DNA from: Acanthosepion lycidas
Lineage: Eukaryota; Mollusca; Cephalopoda; Sepiida; Sepiidae
Assembly: GCA_963932145.1 (NCBI GenBank)
Contig: OZ010581.1
Location: forward strand, 83,152,802-83,216,801
DNA: 64,000 nucleotides
Direction of reading: 5' to 3'
The notes under the pieces were generated by a model. The model made no database searches, was not told the DNA's origin, and saw only the letters and a program-made list of their open reading frames with translations. Both the position numbers and the translations under genes were made by a program. The stretch's first letter is position 1, and each line of letters begins with the position of its first letter. Below are positions 25,159 through 37,499 of this stretch, in pieces.

Positions 25159-25726
25159 CAAAGGACTTTTCTATATACATTTGTACACTCACTCATTCAC
25201 ACATACACAATTACCTACACATTCTTACATACATGTATATATCATGTAATACTTATCACATTACCTCTATCATTAAAACTCTGCATGGAAAAGAAAGTAA
25301 TCAATGGCAGGAAAAACTGAAATGGGTATAAAAACTCATATCAAAATTTTATCATAAAAGTGATTAGGAAGTTCAAATTAAAAAGAATGAATATTTAAAA
25401 AATGAAAGCTTTACAAAAAGTTGAATTATTTTCAAATTACTTTAATTCATATGAAATTTATAGATTCAAAAGCAAAATCAATTTAAACATATAAATACAA
25501 ATTAAGATTTAGTTTTAATCATAGAAGTAATTAAAACAAGAATAATTATAGAAAATTGAATGAAGAATTACTTTTTTATGAAAAATGCTTAAAATTATGA
25601 TATATGTAATTAATTCCAAATTTTAAAAATTAAATTAATTTATATTTTCAAATGACATTTGATGTTTTAAAGAATAAATAATAAAACTAAATATATTGTG
25701 AAATGAAAATGCAAGCAGGTTAAGTA
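25159..25726 (+). other. NDNF: NDNF 3' flank / probable 3' UTR
   Basis: AT-rich sequence after the NDNF stop. Possible polyadenylation hexamers AATAAA occur, for example near 25673. No transcript evidence is available, so the UTR end is a guess. Confidence 0.35.
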
Positions 25727-25828
25727 TTAGGTTGGTGCAAAAATAATGAAGTAATAATGTCGTTTTTTGACGTATTTTTTAACGTCAAAAAACGACATTA
25801 TTACGTCATTATTTTTGCACCAATCTAA
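25727..25828. mobile_element. Mariner-type MITE (TTAGGTTGGTGC family), 102 bp
   Basis: Ends TTAGGTTGGTGCAAAAATAA and its near complement. The whole element is a near-perfect palindrome and is flanked by TA on both sides (target-site duplication). It lies about 570 bases past the NDNF stop. Confidence 0.9.
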
Positions 25829-25829
25829 T

Positions 25830-27135
25830 AAAAGAGTTTGAATATATGAAGCAAAACTTTTAGATAAAAGATTTCAATTTGGAAATGAAGTTTATTTTCA
25901 ACTTACATTTCAAATTAAGCAGATCATAAAGAATTATTTTATGTATGAATGAGTATTTGTATGAATAAATGCAAAATATTGTCACATTAAAGATTATAAT
26001 AAGCCATTTTAATTTGAAAGAATAAACAAGAAAACTTAGAATAGAAATACATGAAAACAGAAAATTCAATTTACATAAATATATACATATGGATACACAT
26101 ATGTTGTCATTAAACTATATGATAGACTAAAACTTAATTCTGAAAATGGAAGACAATCTGGAATATACTGGGAACATAGAAAAGGGAAACACAAAACCTA
26201 TTTCTTATAACTCTCATTCTTTTTTTCTGAATGGGCATACAAAAATAATCTAAACTTTTTAGGTTTCTAAATAATATTATTCAAGATGAAATGCATTCAG
26301 TTAGAATGTTCAAAATCCAATCAGAAAAAAAGGTTAATATAAAGTTGTTTGCATTACATCAAATGTAGAATATTGGATTTGTGATGATGGTGAAAAGGTA
26401 TGATCTATTAATTTAGAGATTACTGTTACCTCAGATTAAAATTTATATTTGTTTCCTTGGCAAGATGTCAAAGTCTAGAGAGAGAAGACTTATATTCAGT
26501 ACCATTTAGATGGTGTAAACTTTGGATTGGTCTTTTCCACTTTTTTGTATAAACAAGAGAAAGCATCACCTCTGAATGTACTGCTACTGTATAAAGGAAA
26601 CAAATATTTTTAAAAACACCTGTAAAACAATTGGGTGATCTCTCGTAATCATTATAAAAATGAATAGAACATGTGTATGTATTTATTAAAAAAGAAAAAA
26701 TTAGACCTCAAAAAGACAGTAAAGCTTTTCAAGGTCATTTTATATTCATATGTTGACAGCAAGGGATGTCAATGATGTCCACCAACAATTCCAAAAAGAG
26801 GAATTCTGTCAGCTGAACTCACCCATAGGACTCAGCTGGTGATGTGTTACAGAATTTGCTATTTCTTTGTTTACAGGGTTTCTGATAAAAAAAAAAAAAA
26901 AACAAAGTTCCTATATTAGTTGATGTATTTTCTTTTTGTCTTTTCTTTATTTTTTGTATTGTTTGTTCTTTTCTATAGATTTTCTTACTCGGATTAAGAA
27001 TTCTATTAAGAATTAAAAATTTATATTTTTGTAACCTCAACTCAGTTTCTTTGCAAGACTAACTGAAGTAAAAAAAAGCAATATTTTCAACCTGTTTTAA
27101 TAATAGATATTTCAATAAGCACAGTTTAATGCCAA
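25830..27135. other. Intergenic, AT-rich, nothing recognised
   Basis: Contains a poly-A run near 26887-26901; no coding-like frame or known repeat. Confidence 0.45.
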
Positions 27136-27139
27136 ACTA

Positions 27140-27218
27140 TTAGGTTGGTGCAAAATTAATGTCGTTTTCTCACATATGTTACTATGTGAGAAAACGACAT
27201 CGTTTTGCACCAACCTAA
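27140..27218. mobile_element. Mariner-type MITE, 79 bp
   Basis: Same TTAGGTTGGTGCAAAA termini, almost perfectly palindromic with arms meeting near 27180, flanked by TA duplications. Confidence 0.9.
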
Positions 27219-27705
27219 TAGAAAGTAAAATTAATACAAAGATGTTTTACAAATATACTCAAAAGCTTCTAAATGGCAAATAAATATGACATGTAAAAGA
27301 TGAAAAAACATGTCTGTTAAAAAAATCACAAACGGAAGACTGGCCAATTGTAATAGGCTATGAAAATATATTATAGAAAATAATGAAAGAAATACTGAAA
27401 ATTAATAAAGATTATTCATGATAATAATTTGGAATTCTAAGTTAAATCAAGAAGTTCTTTGGTTCACAACATCAATTTTGAAATAACATTTAAAGATATT
27501 ATTATATCAATAAAAGAAATTGATTTATTTTATGTACATGATAAAAAATTAAATGCAAATATCATGTGTGCTTGTCAATGTACATTTAAATGTATTGTTT
27601 TCTCGGTGTCATCTCTAAGTAGAAAACTGAAATATGAGAAAAGTCAAAATATATCAGAAATTAATTATAAGACATAATTGTATATTTAATCTAAATCTGA
27701 TCCAT

Positions 27706-28631
27706 TATATTGCTTCCAAAATATAGAAATTATCATTTTTGAAAAACTTTTGCTGCTTAGCAGGTAAATTTATTTTTTATTGTTCACCAAAGACATTTGG
27801 GTTCAAGATCAAAAGGTGAATATGAAACATGAGTTCAGAATTTCAACTTTTATTTCCTGGTATTTACATTTAGATGCATTGAACAACTTTTTGTTTGAAC
27901 CATCTCATTTTTCAAGTGAACACTTGAATGACAGGTGTTTCTTGTTGCCCAGGTGTTGCCTTATTAGACTGATTGTTTAACCATTAAACAGCTCTGAATG
28001 ACTACTCTTGGTTTTAGCCAGCATTTCTTGTTAAAAAGGATTGACAAGTGCTGTCTAGGAGAAAAACAAACCATTTTGAAGCTGAGAAAAGAAGGAAAAT
28101 CAATCAGAGCCATTGGACAAACATTGAACATAGCCAACATAACAATTTGGAATGTCTTGAAAAAGAAAGAAACTACTGATGTACTGAGCAACAGGTTGGT
28201 GAATGAAAACTACAGCAATTGATGACAGAAAGGTTGTGAGGGCTGTAAGGAAAAACCCAAAATCAACAATCAGTGACATCACCAACAACCATGACAACTC
28301 AGGGGTGAAGGTATCACAATCTATTTGAAGAAGACTTTGAGGTCATACCACAAGATGCAAATCACTCACTCAGCATTAAGAATCAGAAGGCCAAACTTGA
28401 ATTTGCAAGGAAGTACTGTGATGAGCAACAGACATTCTGGAAGAAAGTTTTATAGATTGAGAAGACCAAGATGTTTAACACATCTAAATGTAAATACCAG
28501 GAAATAAAAGCTGAAATTCTGGACTCTTGTCTCATATTCATTGTTCGATCTTAAACCCAATTGTCTTCAGTGAACAGCAAAAACAATGGAATTGACCTAG
28601 CCATTCCAATACTTTTGGAAGAAACTGTATA
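27706..28631 (+). mobile_element. Internally deleted Tc1-like transposon
   Basis: The N-terminal helix-turn-helix frame at 28028-28222 reads CLGEKQTILKLRKEGKSIRA and IGQTLNIANITIWNVLKKK. Next come KNPKSTISDITN-like and ANHSLSIKNQKAKLEFARKY and CDEQQTFWKKVL pieces in shifted frames. It then jumps to the non-coding 3' end (CAATACTTTTGGAAGAAACT). The catalytic DDE part is largely deleted. A weak matching end (TATATTGCTTCCAAAA) at 27706 suggests the left terminus. The 5' non-coding part has the texture of Tc1 elements widespread in fish and invertebrates. Confidence 0.7.
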
Positions 28632-28639
28632 TAATATAT

Positions 28640-30680
28640 AAACTTAATTAAAAATAAATCAAGATGAAATTTTTATAAACATTTGAATAAAATATTATTT
28701 TTAATAAACATCACTGCTAAAGATTAAATAATTACCTTATAATGTTCAACATATATGAATATATCATAAATTATCAGAGAAATTTAGTCACTATGGTACA
28801 ATCTATGAAATTAAGTACCTCAAGGAAGAAGTGTATGGAGAACTAAAATTTATTAATAAATTATAGGGGTTCAAAAGCTGAAGTAATTGATATAAAAAAA
28901 TATGACAATAGCTTTTCATAAATTAAACAAGACCCTATATAGAATAGAAATGTTTGTAAAATTTGTAGAAATTTATTAAAGATGTTCCTGGATGACTGAC
29001 CAGGGGCTTAAACTAATAGCATATATCTATAAAACATGAATTAGCCACTTTCTCACTGCACAGAACTGAATTAAATATTAGTAATTTGAATGTTTAATAG
29101 AAATGAATCTATTTTGTTCTATTTGATAATAAATAAGAATTGTTTTTTATAGTGAAGTGTCATGGACATGATTTAAATGTTAAGTCACTGAAGAAAGCAT
29201 CAATTATAATCTCAGATATAAAAGAATAGAATGTGTTACTTTGAGGTAATCTAGAATTTATGACATACTTTTAACTTTTCACTCTATTAATGTATTTTGA
29301 GAGGAATTATTAATGTGAACCAAAACATATTTAGACAATATTTTATGGAGGATTTGCTAACATTGACACAAAGTAATTACAAACATTACAGAATCAGTAA
29401 AGATGGTGTGGAAAGTACGTGTTTGATGAGCTATCATCTCATGTGCCATTTAATTATATGAACAAATCTATATTTACAAAGACAAAAAGAAAACTAAATG
29501 TTTTCAATACTTTCCAAAAGAATGGATTAATTTATATATTGGCAAGAAAGAGAACATAATCCAAAATTAACTTGAATTTCTGAGATGAGAGTTTGTTAAT
29601 ATTCTGCATTCAATCATCTGGATCAGTGTCCTTTGAATGAATTAACATATAATGACAAATAAGATGCAATTAATTAATATAAATACCAATGTTCAAATTA
29701 TTTACTAACAAATACCAACTAAAATTAGAAAATGGATTGTATGCCTGTCTGCTTAGGTGGCTAGTTAATCCCTGTTTCAGATGCCTGCTCAGGCACATTT
29801 GGGTTTATTTATATTTATTCAATATTCACAAAGTCAACCTGTGGTTTATCCTGCAACTATGATGAGCAGACCTTAGTTACAATTTCTGGGAGAGAGAGCA
29901 CATAATCTGGCATGTTCAGCTGTTGTGAAAAAAAGTATGCTCAAACTTGTCTATGATGACTTGTGACTTTATACTTGCACAACTATCAACAGCTTTCAAG
30001 CAATATAATTTATTCAATTTCATTCACAAGGCTTGGGTCCATCTATGGTATACTTTTCAGGCATTTCCAAACAGTGCTGCACATAGGGTGATTTGAAACT
30101 TGGTCAGAATGCTAATATTCCAACTAGTCAGTCATGTGCATATTTAGAAAATAGAGATACCAAAATATTTAAAGTAACTACAGAAATTAATTAACAAGCT
30201 ATAGTAAAAAATATAAATAAATAAGTAAAATTCATTAACTAATCTATTTAAATAAATGACAATATGAAATGATAACTTGAAATTTCAACATCTGAAGAAT
30301 ATGCCTTTATAATGAAGTTTCACAAATTAAAGATAATTAACATTTGTTTTAAACTCTAGTAATTTGATTGGATGAAAAAAAAAATTAAGAACTGCATTCA
30401 CCTCCCACTTTACATCACTTAACCTTTCTCTGAATATTATTCAATATATTTCATGCACTAAATTTAGAAAGCACTGTTCATTAACAACACCTTTTTCAAG
30501 TAATCATCAGTTAGACTTATGTGCTGACACCCTGTATCAAAATGTATATACATTAATTAAAAATTAATATACATTTACCAATAGAATAATTTAAGTTATC
30601 TATCAGAAACTTGTGCTTAAGAAAACAAGATTAATTTTGCATTCTTGAATTTGGCTTGTTTATATCTCCGATTATCTTAT
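28640..30680. other. Intergenic, AT-rich, nothing recognised
   Basis: No coding-like frame or named repeat. The block at about 29740-30110 is slightly less AT-rich and uncharacterised. Confidence 0.4.
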
Positions 30681-30688
30681 ATAAGATA

Positions 30689-30779
30689 GGGCTGAAAAGT
30701 TCTTCTCAAATGACAAAACAATAGAGTTTTGGTGAGTGGGGGAACTTTTTAGTCAGGCCAAGAACTTTTCAGTACACTG
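30689..30779. mobile_element. Short mariner-type MITE (CTGAAAAGTTCTTGG family), 91 bp
   Basis: The left end GGGCTGAAAAGTTCTT and the right end AAGAACTTTTCAGTACACTG are inverted, and TA flanks both sides. Confidence 0.6.
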
Positions 30780-30784
30780 TAGTA

Positions 30785-32000
30785 CATTTGTAGCTTTTAG
30801 TGGTGATTAGTTATAATTACAGATGACAGACTATTGTAATTAGAAGTTTTATTATAATTTCAGTTTATGCACATATAAAGACTGTTTTGATTTTATGCAT
30901 CTTCTAAGATTCATGATTTGAACAATTTTACCAAATTTTTCAATGACACCTTGATTATAAATGTTGGTGAAGCCTTCTTAATATTTATAAAGCATTAATT
31001 TTTTTCTGAGTGGTCTAACAGAATAGTTTGTTTTTTTTATTTATTCCATGTAAATTGTTTTGAATATAATTTCCACGCCTATATATAAATATATTTAGTA
31101 AGACAATACCTAAAAATGAAACAGTATTACTTTTTAATTACTTAGACAATATTTTGATAAAGTTTATTTTACTAAATAATATCACAGTGTTTTTGAACTT
31201 TAATTTGGAAAAGAAAAGAATTAAAAGCAAATAAAAGAGTAAAAGGATTCAAAATAGAATTTCATCAAAAATAGTTTTTAAAGACAAAATTGTGACAAAA
31301 AAAAGTTAAAATTTCAGTATAAATGCTAAAATGTCATAAATATAAAAGAGCATTTCATTTTCTAATTAATGAAATTATTTCTCTAATTAGAATCTGATCT
31401 TTTGAGTAAAATATTACAAAGAAATATATACACTTCTGTTAATTACTTAGTTTACAGTAACTGTAATTTCTTAACATGGATAATTTGTATTTAGTTCAAG
31501 AATTCTTGAAAAGCTTAACTTAAGATAATAAAGTGGATTTTTAACTGGAACTTTTTAAGATTTCATATTATCAGTTTTCAAATTAATGCATGAGATCATT
31601 TGAGTAAAATCAATTTAACAAAGCTGAAAAGCTTCTCATAGCAATTACAGAATTAAATTAGTTGATTTTATTCAAGAGAAAAAACATATACCATGAATAT
31701 AAGATAACTAAACAAGATTCATTTCCTCATTTTCATATTTTGCTTTGTTTAAAGATATGAAATTAGAAAGAAAAGCATTTTAATAAACATAAATCATTTT
31801 TATTCACAAAAATAGTCAACATTGTTTCTCTGAAAATTTTTATTTTATGACATTTCCAACAATTTTTACAAAATCTTTTATTCATATATAGTATTCGTAT
31901 TCAGTCTAAAAGTATTTCATTAGGCTTTCTATAAAAATTATGCCACTTTTAAGGTAAATTATGTATTCTATCATAAAAATCAATTCCAATTTTGATTTAA
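30785..32000. other. Intergenic, AT-rich, nothing recognised
   Basis: No coding-like frame or repeat that I can name. Confidence 0.45.
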
Positions 32001-32720
32001 TTCAAGTAATTTGTGAGTATCTTGAACATTTTAGTACCACTACCCAGACAAGAAATGTTGAATGGAAGGAAACAATGGACTGATCTGAAGGTGAAAGGTC
32101 TGCAGAATATGCTGCATATGAAGAACTTTCTGTTCCACTTCCATAAATGCTTATTGAAAAATCAAGCAGAAAAATCTTTAGCCAAAATTTCTTTTCTTTA
32201 ATACATCACACAAATGAGCCAGATACTCACTATAATATTGAGAAGGCAGGCTCCAGCAATCTATAAAAAAATGTTTTTTCTTTAATTCCACTCAGCATAA
32301 GTGTAGAACTGTTAAGACAACTTTGATCTGGCTGAGATTTTTTATAATTCCATTTATTATTGCCAATGTTAACTTCATCCCAAAACAGCTTTTTTTCTGT
32401 ATCCAGTAACAAGAGAAAGACAGTAACTAATGTTCCTTTTTGTAAGGTACAACTCATTTTTTCCTAGGTTCAATTTTTCTGCCAAATGTAGCCTGTACCA
32501 CAGCTACCTCCTTCAAATGTTCTTCTATCAGTTTTTAAATTTTGAGCTCTCCCAAAGCATTGTCTTTGTTCTCAAGATTTTCTTTAAGCTTCACAACCCA
32601 TTCTTGATGCATGCTTGCACCCATCTCATCATAAGCTTCAGTGATCCATTGCTAACCTTTCATTGTACTTCCCCCCCCCCCAGTGTTTACATGAAGTGAG
32701 TGGTGACTTAATTGTGCAAA
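32000..32720. other. Unidentified coding-like debris
   Basis: Several moderately long frames on both strands. On minus, 32480-32690 reads GASMHQEWVVKLKENLENKD followed by a charged, coiled-coil-like stretch; on plus, 32013-32201 is open. Stops occur in each. It may be an old LINE 5' part or a pseudogene; no family recognised. Confidence 0.3.
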
Positions 32721-32999
32721 GTGAATAGAGCTCCAAGGGGGCTTGACAGTGGACAATAAACAGAGTTAAATATAGAATGGTTCAACTTTATGGTATAGAA
32801 TGGAAAAAAATGTAATAGGTTTGATTGCATTTAACAATTTAATTCTACACATTTAATTCTGTTAGTAAATTAACAAAATTAAATGTAGAGAAAGAATGTT
32901 TCCTAAAAAACCTATCTGATTTCTTTAATAGGTTCTTAAGGAATCAAACCAGAAAGTGTTGTCATGTACTGCTGATAAAGCAAAATGATTTGCTCATAA

Positions 33000-34390
33000 A
33001 TTCTCTTCCAATTCTAATCTCAACATCAGGAGTATCTTTGCCTGATTTTCCACTTAGAACTGTGTGATATACTTATAACGGTCCATGGTTTCCCCTATCA
33101 TCTCCAAATTAGATCCCTACAATACATATGAACCTGATGTGTGGTATCCCTGCAATTGTCCTAAAAGAGTATGCCCTTGAACTGGCTCCTGCCTCAACCC
33201 CAAACTCTACAATACCTTAGCTGCTTCTTACTTTCCAGCTTGTTGGAAATCCTTTTCCGTAGTTGATGTTTTTAAGAACTCTACTGAACAGTCTAATCCT
33301 TTAAACTAACCTATTAGTCTTCTACCTTTTTTTTGCAAAATACTAGAGGCTCTAATCAATTCCACAGTCTTCATCAGTCAAACAACATGGCTTTCATTTC
33401 TCTAAGTCAACCACTGATGGGTTATTAGCAAAAGAGTTTATCAAGCTTTAAAAAAGATTGAAGCTCAGGCTATGGCTTTAGGTATCTGAAAGGCATTTGA
33501 CATGCTGGTCAAAATATGGTGTCTCTGGCTGAATTTTTGATTTGACCCAATCTTGACAAATCTTCTAGATCCTTTCACATTATTGCAGTTGTCCCCCAGG
33601 GTTCTATCTTTGAACATATTAGGTTGGTGCAAAAATAACGTCGGTTTTTGACGTATTTTTTAACATCAAAAACCGACATTATTTTTGCACCAACCTAATA
33701 GTTTATCTACATCAACTTCCCCAATGCCATCAGTTCTGAACTCAATATCTATACTGATGATATGATTTACACCTGTCCCAGTATTAAGTCCAACAAGTTT
33801 GATAAAGTAAAACTCACAACTGATTTCAAAAATGGCCATCAATCTTTTTTTTAACTGGGGTAAGAAATGGCTTGTAAATTTGAATGCCTCCAAAATGAAA
33901 TTGTTGTCTTTTAGCGTTTCAGAGAACCATTTCTGCCTCCATCATCATGGCTGATGCCAACATTCAGGAAATCAACTCATTGCACCTTCTGAGTCTCATG
34001 GTTTCCACTGACATGAAGTGGAATGATTATATTGAATCAACTGTTAGGTCTGCTGCTACAAAATTTGGTTGAGTGTTGTGCCAGATCATTTTTTTTCCCC
34101 AAGAATCCATCTTGCATATTTATAAGTCTACTATCACTTTTCTATCATTTCCCATTGTCTTTTCTATATTTTCATGGTAATTTTTCTAATGATCTTCCCT
34201 CTTTGGTACTTCAGCCTTAAGAACTAGACTGACAATTTGGTCTCATGATTTTAATACAGCTAGAAGTAACTATAAGTTCTATTCTAATAGTTTCTTCCAG
34301 TTTCTTGCTTTTCTGCCAACTACAATCTTTTCTCATTTTCTTTCACTTTCAGTAACCCCTTGTGTTAGTGACATTATCACCTAACTTGGG
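33000..34390 (+). mobile_element. LINE fragment (jockey/CR1-like), RT domain to 3' part, split by a MITE
   Basis: Pieces in order: a PISLLPF-type palm motif region near 33300-33320, a KAFD-type motif near 33485-33500, FINDLPNAIS near 33705, IYTDDMIYTC near 33750 (the RT YxDD catalytic box as YTDD), WLVNLNASKMKLLSFS near 33870, then the HILHIYKST-like C-terminal part. Numerous stops. The MITE at 33619-33698 sits just before FINDLP. Confidence 0.8.
33619..33698. mobile_element. Mariner-type MITE, 80 bp, nested in a LINE
   Basis: TTAGGTTGGTGCAAAAATAA termini, 80 bp in all, palindromic, flanked by TA at 33617-33618 and 33699-33700. Removing it and one TA restores the continuity of the LINE RT region, so it inserted after the LINE. 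Confidence 0.93.
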
Positions 34391-34399
34391 GTAAACTGA

Positions 34400-35870
34400 T
34401 TTCTGAGATAACCCAACATCTACACTTTCAAAATGATGAGTAGTAATAATTTTGATTTCAGTTGAGGAACTAATTTAACTCAAAAGTGTACCAAGACCAA
34501 AAGTTTGTAAACCTCAGATTATAGAAGAGTGTGTAGTGCACAATTTAATGACTAGAACAATAAGTTTCTCAACAGTGCTACATTTACATATTAAAACAAA
34601 TCAATGATAAAAAAATCTGTACATTATCAAAGATTTGCATAAGTATGTTTGTACTAAATAAATTTCCAAATATCCTATTGTTGGTATAGATGCTTTCATC
34701 TATTTCCTTACCCAGTTTTTTTCCACCCCAATCTTTTTCATTTGTATCTCTTTCTTTGCTACTATTGTTTAAAATCTTTTTCCCTAGATTTTTCTTTTTG
34801 TTATTAATTACTTTGTCTCTAACCACTTGGCAAAAATGTATTGCATTTATGTGTTGACTGATGTCTGCCATACATAATCATTTACTACTATTTACATTTT
34901 TTTGTTTACACTTTTGAACACTTAACATCTTTCAATGCTTCTTTCTTATTTTTATTTTTCTGCTCTTATTTATCTCTCTCTCATGCTTTCTTTTATTTTT
35001 CATTCAAATATATATTTTTGTTTTTTGCTATTTTATAATAAGAGTCAAAAACAAATATGTATATTTACAAAATTCAGTCAAGTTAAACATGTTTAAGTGA
35101 GTAAAGTGTCAAATGTGTTTATTTTTCAGACATGACTTTCACCAAAATAAATATATCATTTTCTGTCAATAATTTTTATAGAGCATGTATACAAAAGCAA
35201 TAAAAAAAGTGAGTAAACTAAGATTTTTGTAATACTGGGGATAATCGTTGAGAACTTTCTCATCAACCAATTAAAATATAAGGTACATTTGAATAGTACA
35301 GACACATAAACAATAACAAACCATAACATTCAGCACATTGGAAGAAGTGATAAAAATTGACCAATAAAAGGGTACTAAATCTGAAACATCCAATACTTGC
35401 ATATATAATAGTACTAGTAGGAATACCCAGCACTGCTTGGGAAAAATAACTGAAAATATTACACAGAATTATTTTTTTTTTAATACATTGCTTCGTACAC
35501 AATATAAAAATGTATAAAAAAATAAAAAAAAAATTACCCTATTTTCACAAAGTAAGTGCAACTGAAAAAAATATTCTGATTCACAAAACAAATGATATAT
35601 TCCCCGACAGAGCTTCTGAGTATACATTAGTGCTTCTCCTACTGGGTACCAGTTTGAAATATAAAATAAAGTTGTTTGGGGATCACATCCTAGAACAATC
35701 AATATAAAGTTGGCTAGGGACAGGGGGAGACATCAAGTGATTACAGAAGATTGTTATTATACCACTGTTGATGGCAAAGCTGAGATTCACTAGGAAATGA
35801 AGTTGCTTGAATTCAAAGGGAAAATATATTAATTATGGGGATCCTAGAAATGAAAGCATCCTCTCTTTTT
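34400..35870. other. Intergenic, little recognised
   Basis: AT-rich. The part at about 35395-35720 carries CCCAGCACTGCTTGGG-like and GATCACATCCTAGAACAATC sequence and resembles an interspersed repeat, but I cannot assign it. Confidence 0.35.
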
Positions 35871-35874
35871 CCTT

Positions 35875-36830
35875 CTCCAACATGTTATTGAATGTTATTA
35901 TTCTATGCCTAACTCCCTACTTAGAACCGAGTCTCTGTTGAGTGATATGCATATAACCCCTTCTATAGTTTCTGCTAGTATCTTCTAACCTAGATCCCTA
36001 CAAAGCATGTGGATTTGATGATATCCCTGTAATAGGCATTAAGAAGTGTGCTCCCAAACTGGCTCCTGTTCTCTCTAAACCATATAATAAATGCCTTGCT
36101 GCATCTTGCTTTCCTGTCTGCTGTAAGTCATCATCTTTTAAGAACTTGGGTGAACCATCCAACCCTTTCAACTATTAGCCTTCTACCTCTTTTTGGGAAA
36201 CTCTGAGATGTCCTAATCAATGCCAAATCGGTTCATCTCTCATTGCTTCAGACAAGCAATATGTTTTTCATTTCTCCAGATCAACTGCTGATGTACTGTA
36301 ATTGTGGAAAGAGTATATCATGATCTAGATAAAAACAGTGAAGCTCAGGTCGTAGATTTGGGCCTCTCAAAAGCTTTTGACAGGATTTGGCATACAGGTC
36401 TTCTTCACAAGCTGAAAAGTTACAGTGTCTCCTGACACATTTTTGAATTGATTCAGTCTTTCCTATCAAATTGTGAAATGAAAATTATCCTGAACAGTTA
36501 CTCAATATCCTTTCATACTAACATGGGCTCTATACTTGTTTTTAATTTTCATTAATGACCTTCTCAATAACATCAGCTTCCAACTTAGTAGCTATGCTAT
36601 GAGACAACAATTTACTCTCGTCTCGATAGTATGGCTAATCAGTAGAACAAGGTCAAAATATCCAAAGCAACTTCAAGTCCAGTGTTAACTAGGGCAAAAA
36701 AAGCTAACCTCCAGGAAAATAACTTGCTGCACCTTCTCAGGCTGACATTCTCAGCTGACATGAAGTGGAAAGACTATATTGAATCCATTGCGAGGTCAGC
36801 TGCTAAGAAAGTTGGTTCAAAATTAATAAA
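35875..36830 (+). mobile_element. LINE fragment (jockey/CR1-like), RT domain
   Basis: Frame-shifted pieces: LAPVLSKPYNKCLAASCFPV near 36060, AFHFSRSTAD near 36265, LSKAFD-like and HTGLLHKLK near 36365-36415, LIFINDLLNNI near 36545, and [20 protein letters not shown] near 36740. It is cut off after SAAKKVGS, where unrelated sequence begins. Confidence 0.78.
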
Positions 36831-37159
36831 AACACGAAACACTTTTACTGACTTCCTCATTAAACCATTATCACAAATGAATGTTTTGAGTCTTCATGCC
36901 AAGAGCAAACTCAATACCTTGGTCCACTGTGCTTGAAATTGTTTATTTTGTGTAGAAATAGTACACTGTAATCTTTGACGATTTCTGTGATCAAGCTAAC
37001 ATAGCCCATGGTATTGCTTGAGGTCAATATACTAAAAACTGGATTTCTGGGATTTTCTGTTTGACCATGATGTACAAACACACATCAACTTTGGCATAGA
37101 AATATAGATTCCTAAAAAATGTATAATGAATTTTAATAAAGCTTCAATTTTTTGTTCTA

Positions 37160-37161
<2 letters not shown>

Positions 37162-37202
<41 letters not shown>
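37162..37202. repeat. (TA)n microsatellite
   Basis: About 20 TA units. Confidence 0.95.
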
Positions 37203-37206
<4 letters not shown>

Positions 37207-37324
37207 TTTAAAGAAAAACAGACCACTTTAAGGTACCATTATAATAATTTATTTCAACAGAGCCCTTTTAAAGGACACCGGATCATCAGATAGCACTTTC
37301 AAAAATGAAATGATACAAAAAAAG

Positions 37325-37334
37325 TGTGTGTGTG

Positions 37335-37392
<58 letters not shown>
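37325..37392. repeat. (GT)n(TA)n(CA)n palindromic microsatellite
   Basis: GT, then TA, then CA repeats, giving a self-complementary array. Confidence 0.95.
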
Positions 37393-37499
37393 AAGTCAAG
37401 ATCAATATAGCAATTTTATTCTATTTGCTATTTCTAGAAGAGACAGACATGACTTATATCAAAACATTCACCATTTGTCTTCCCAGAATTGAATATACT

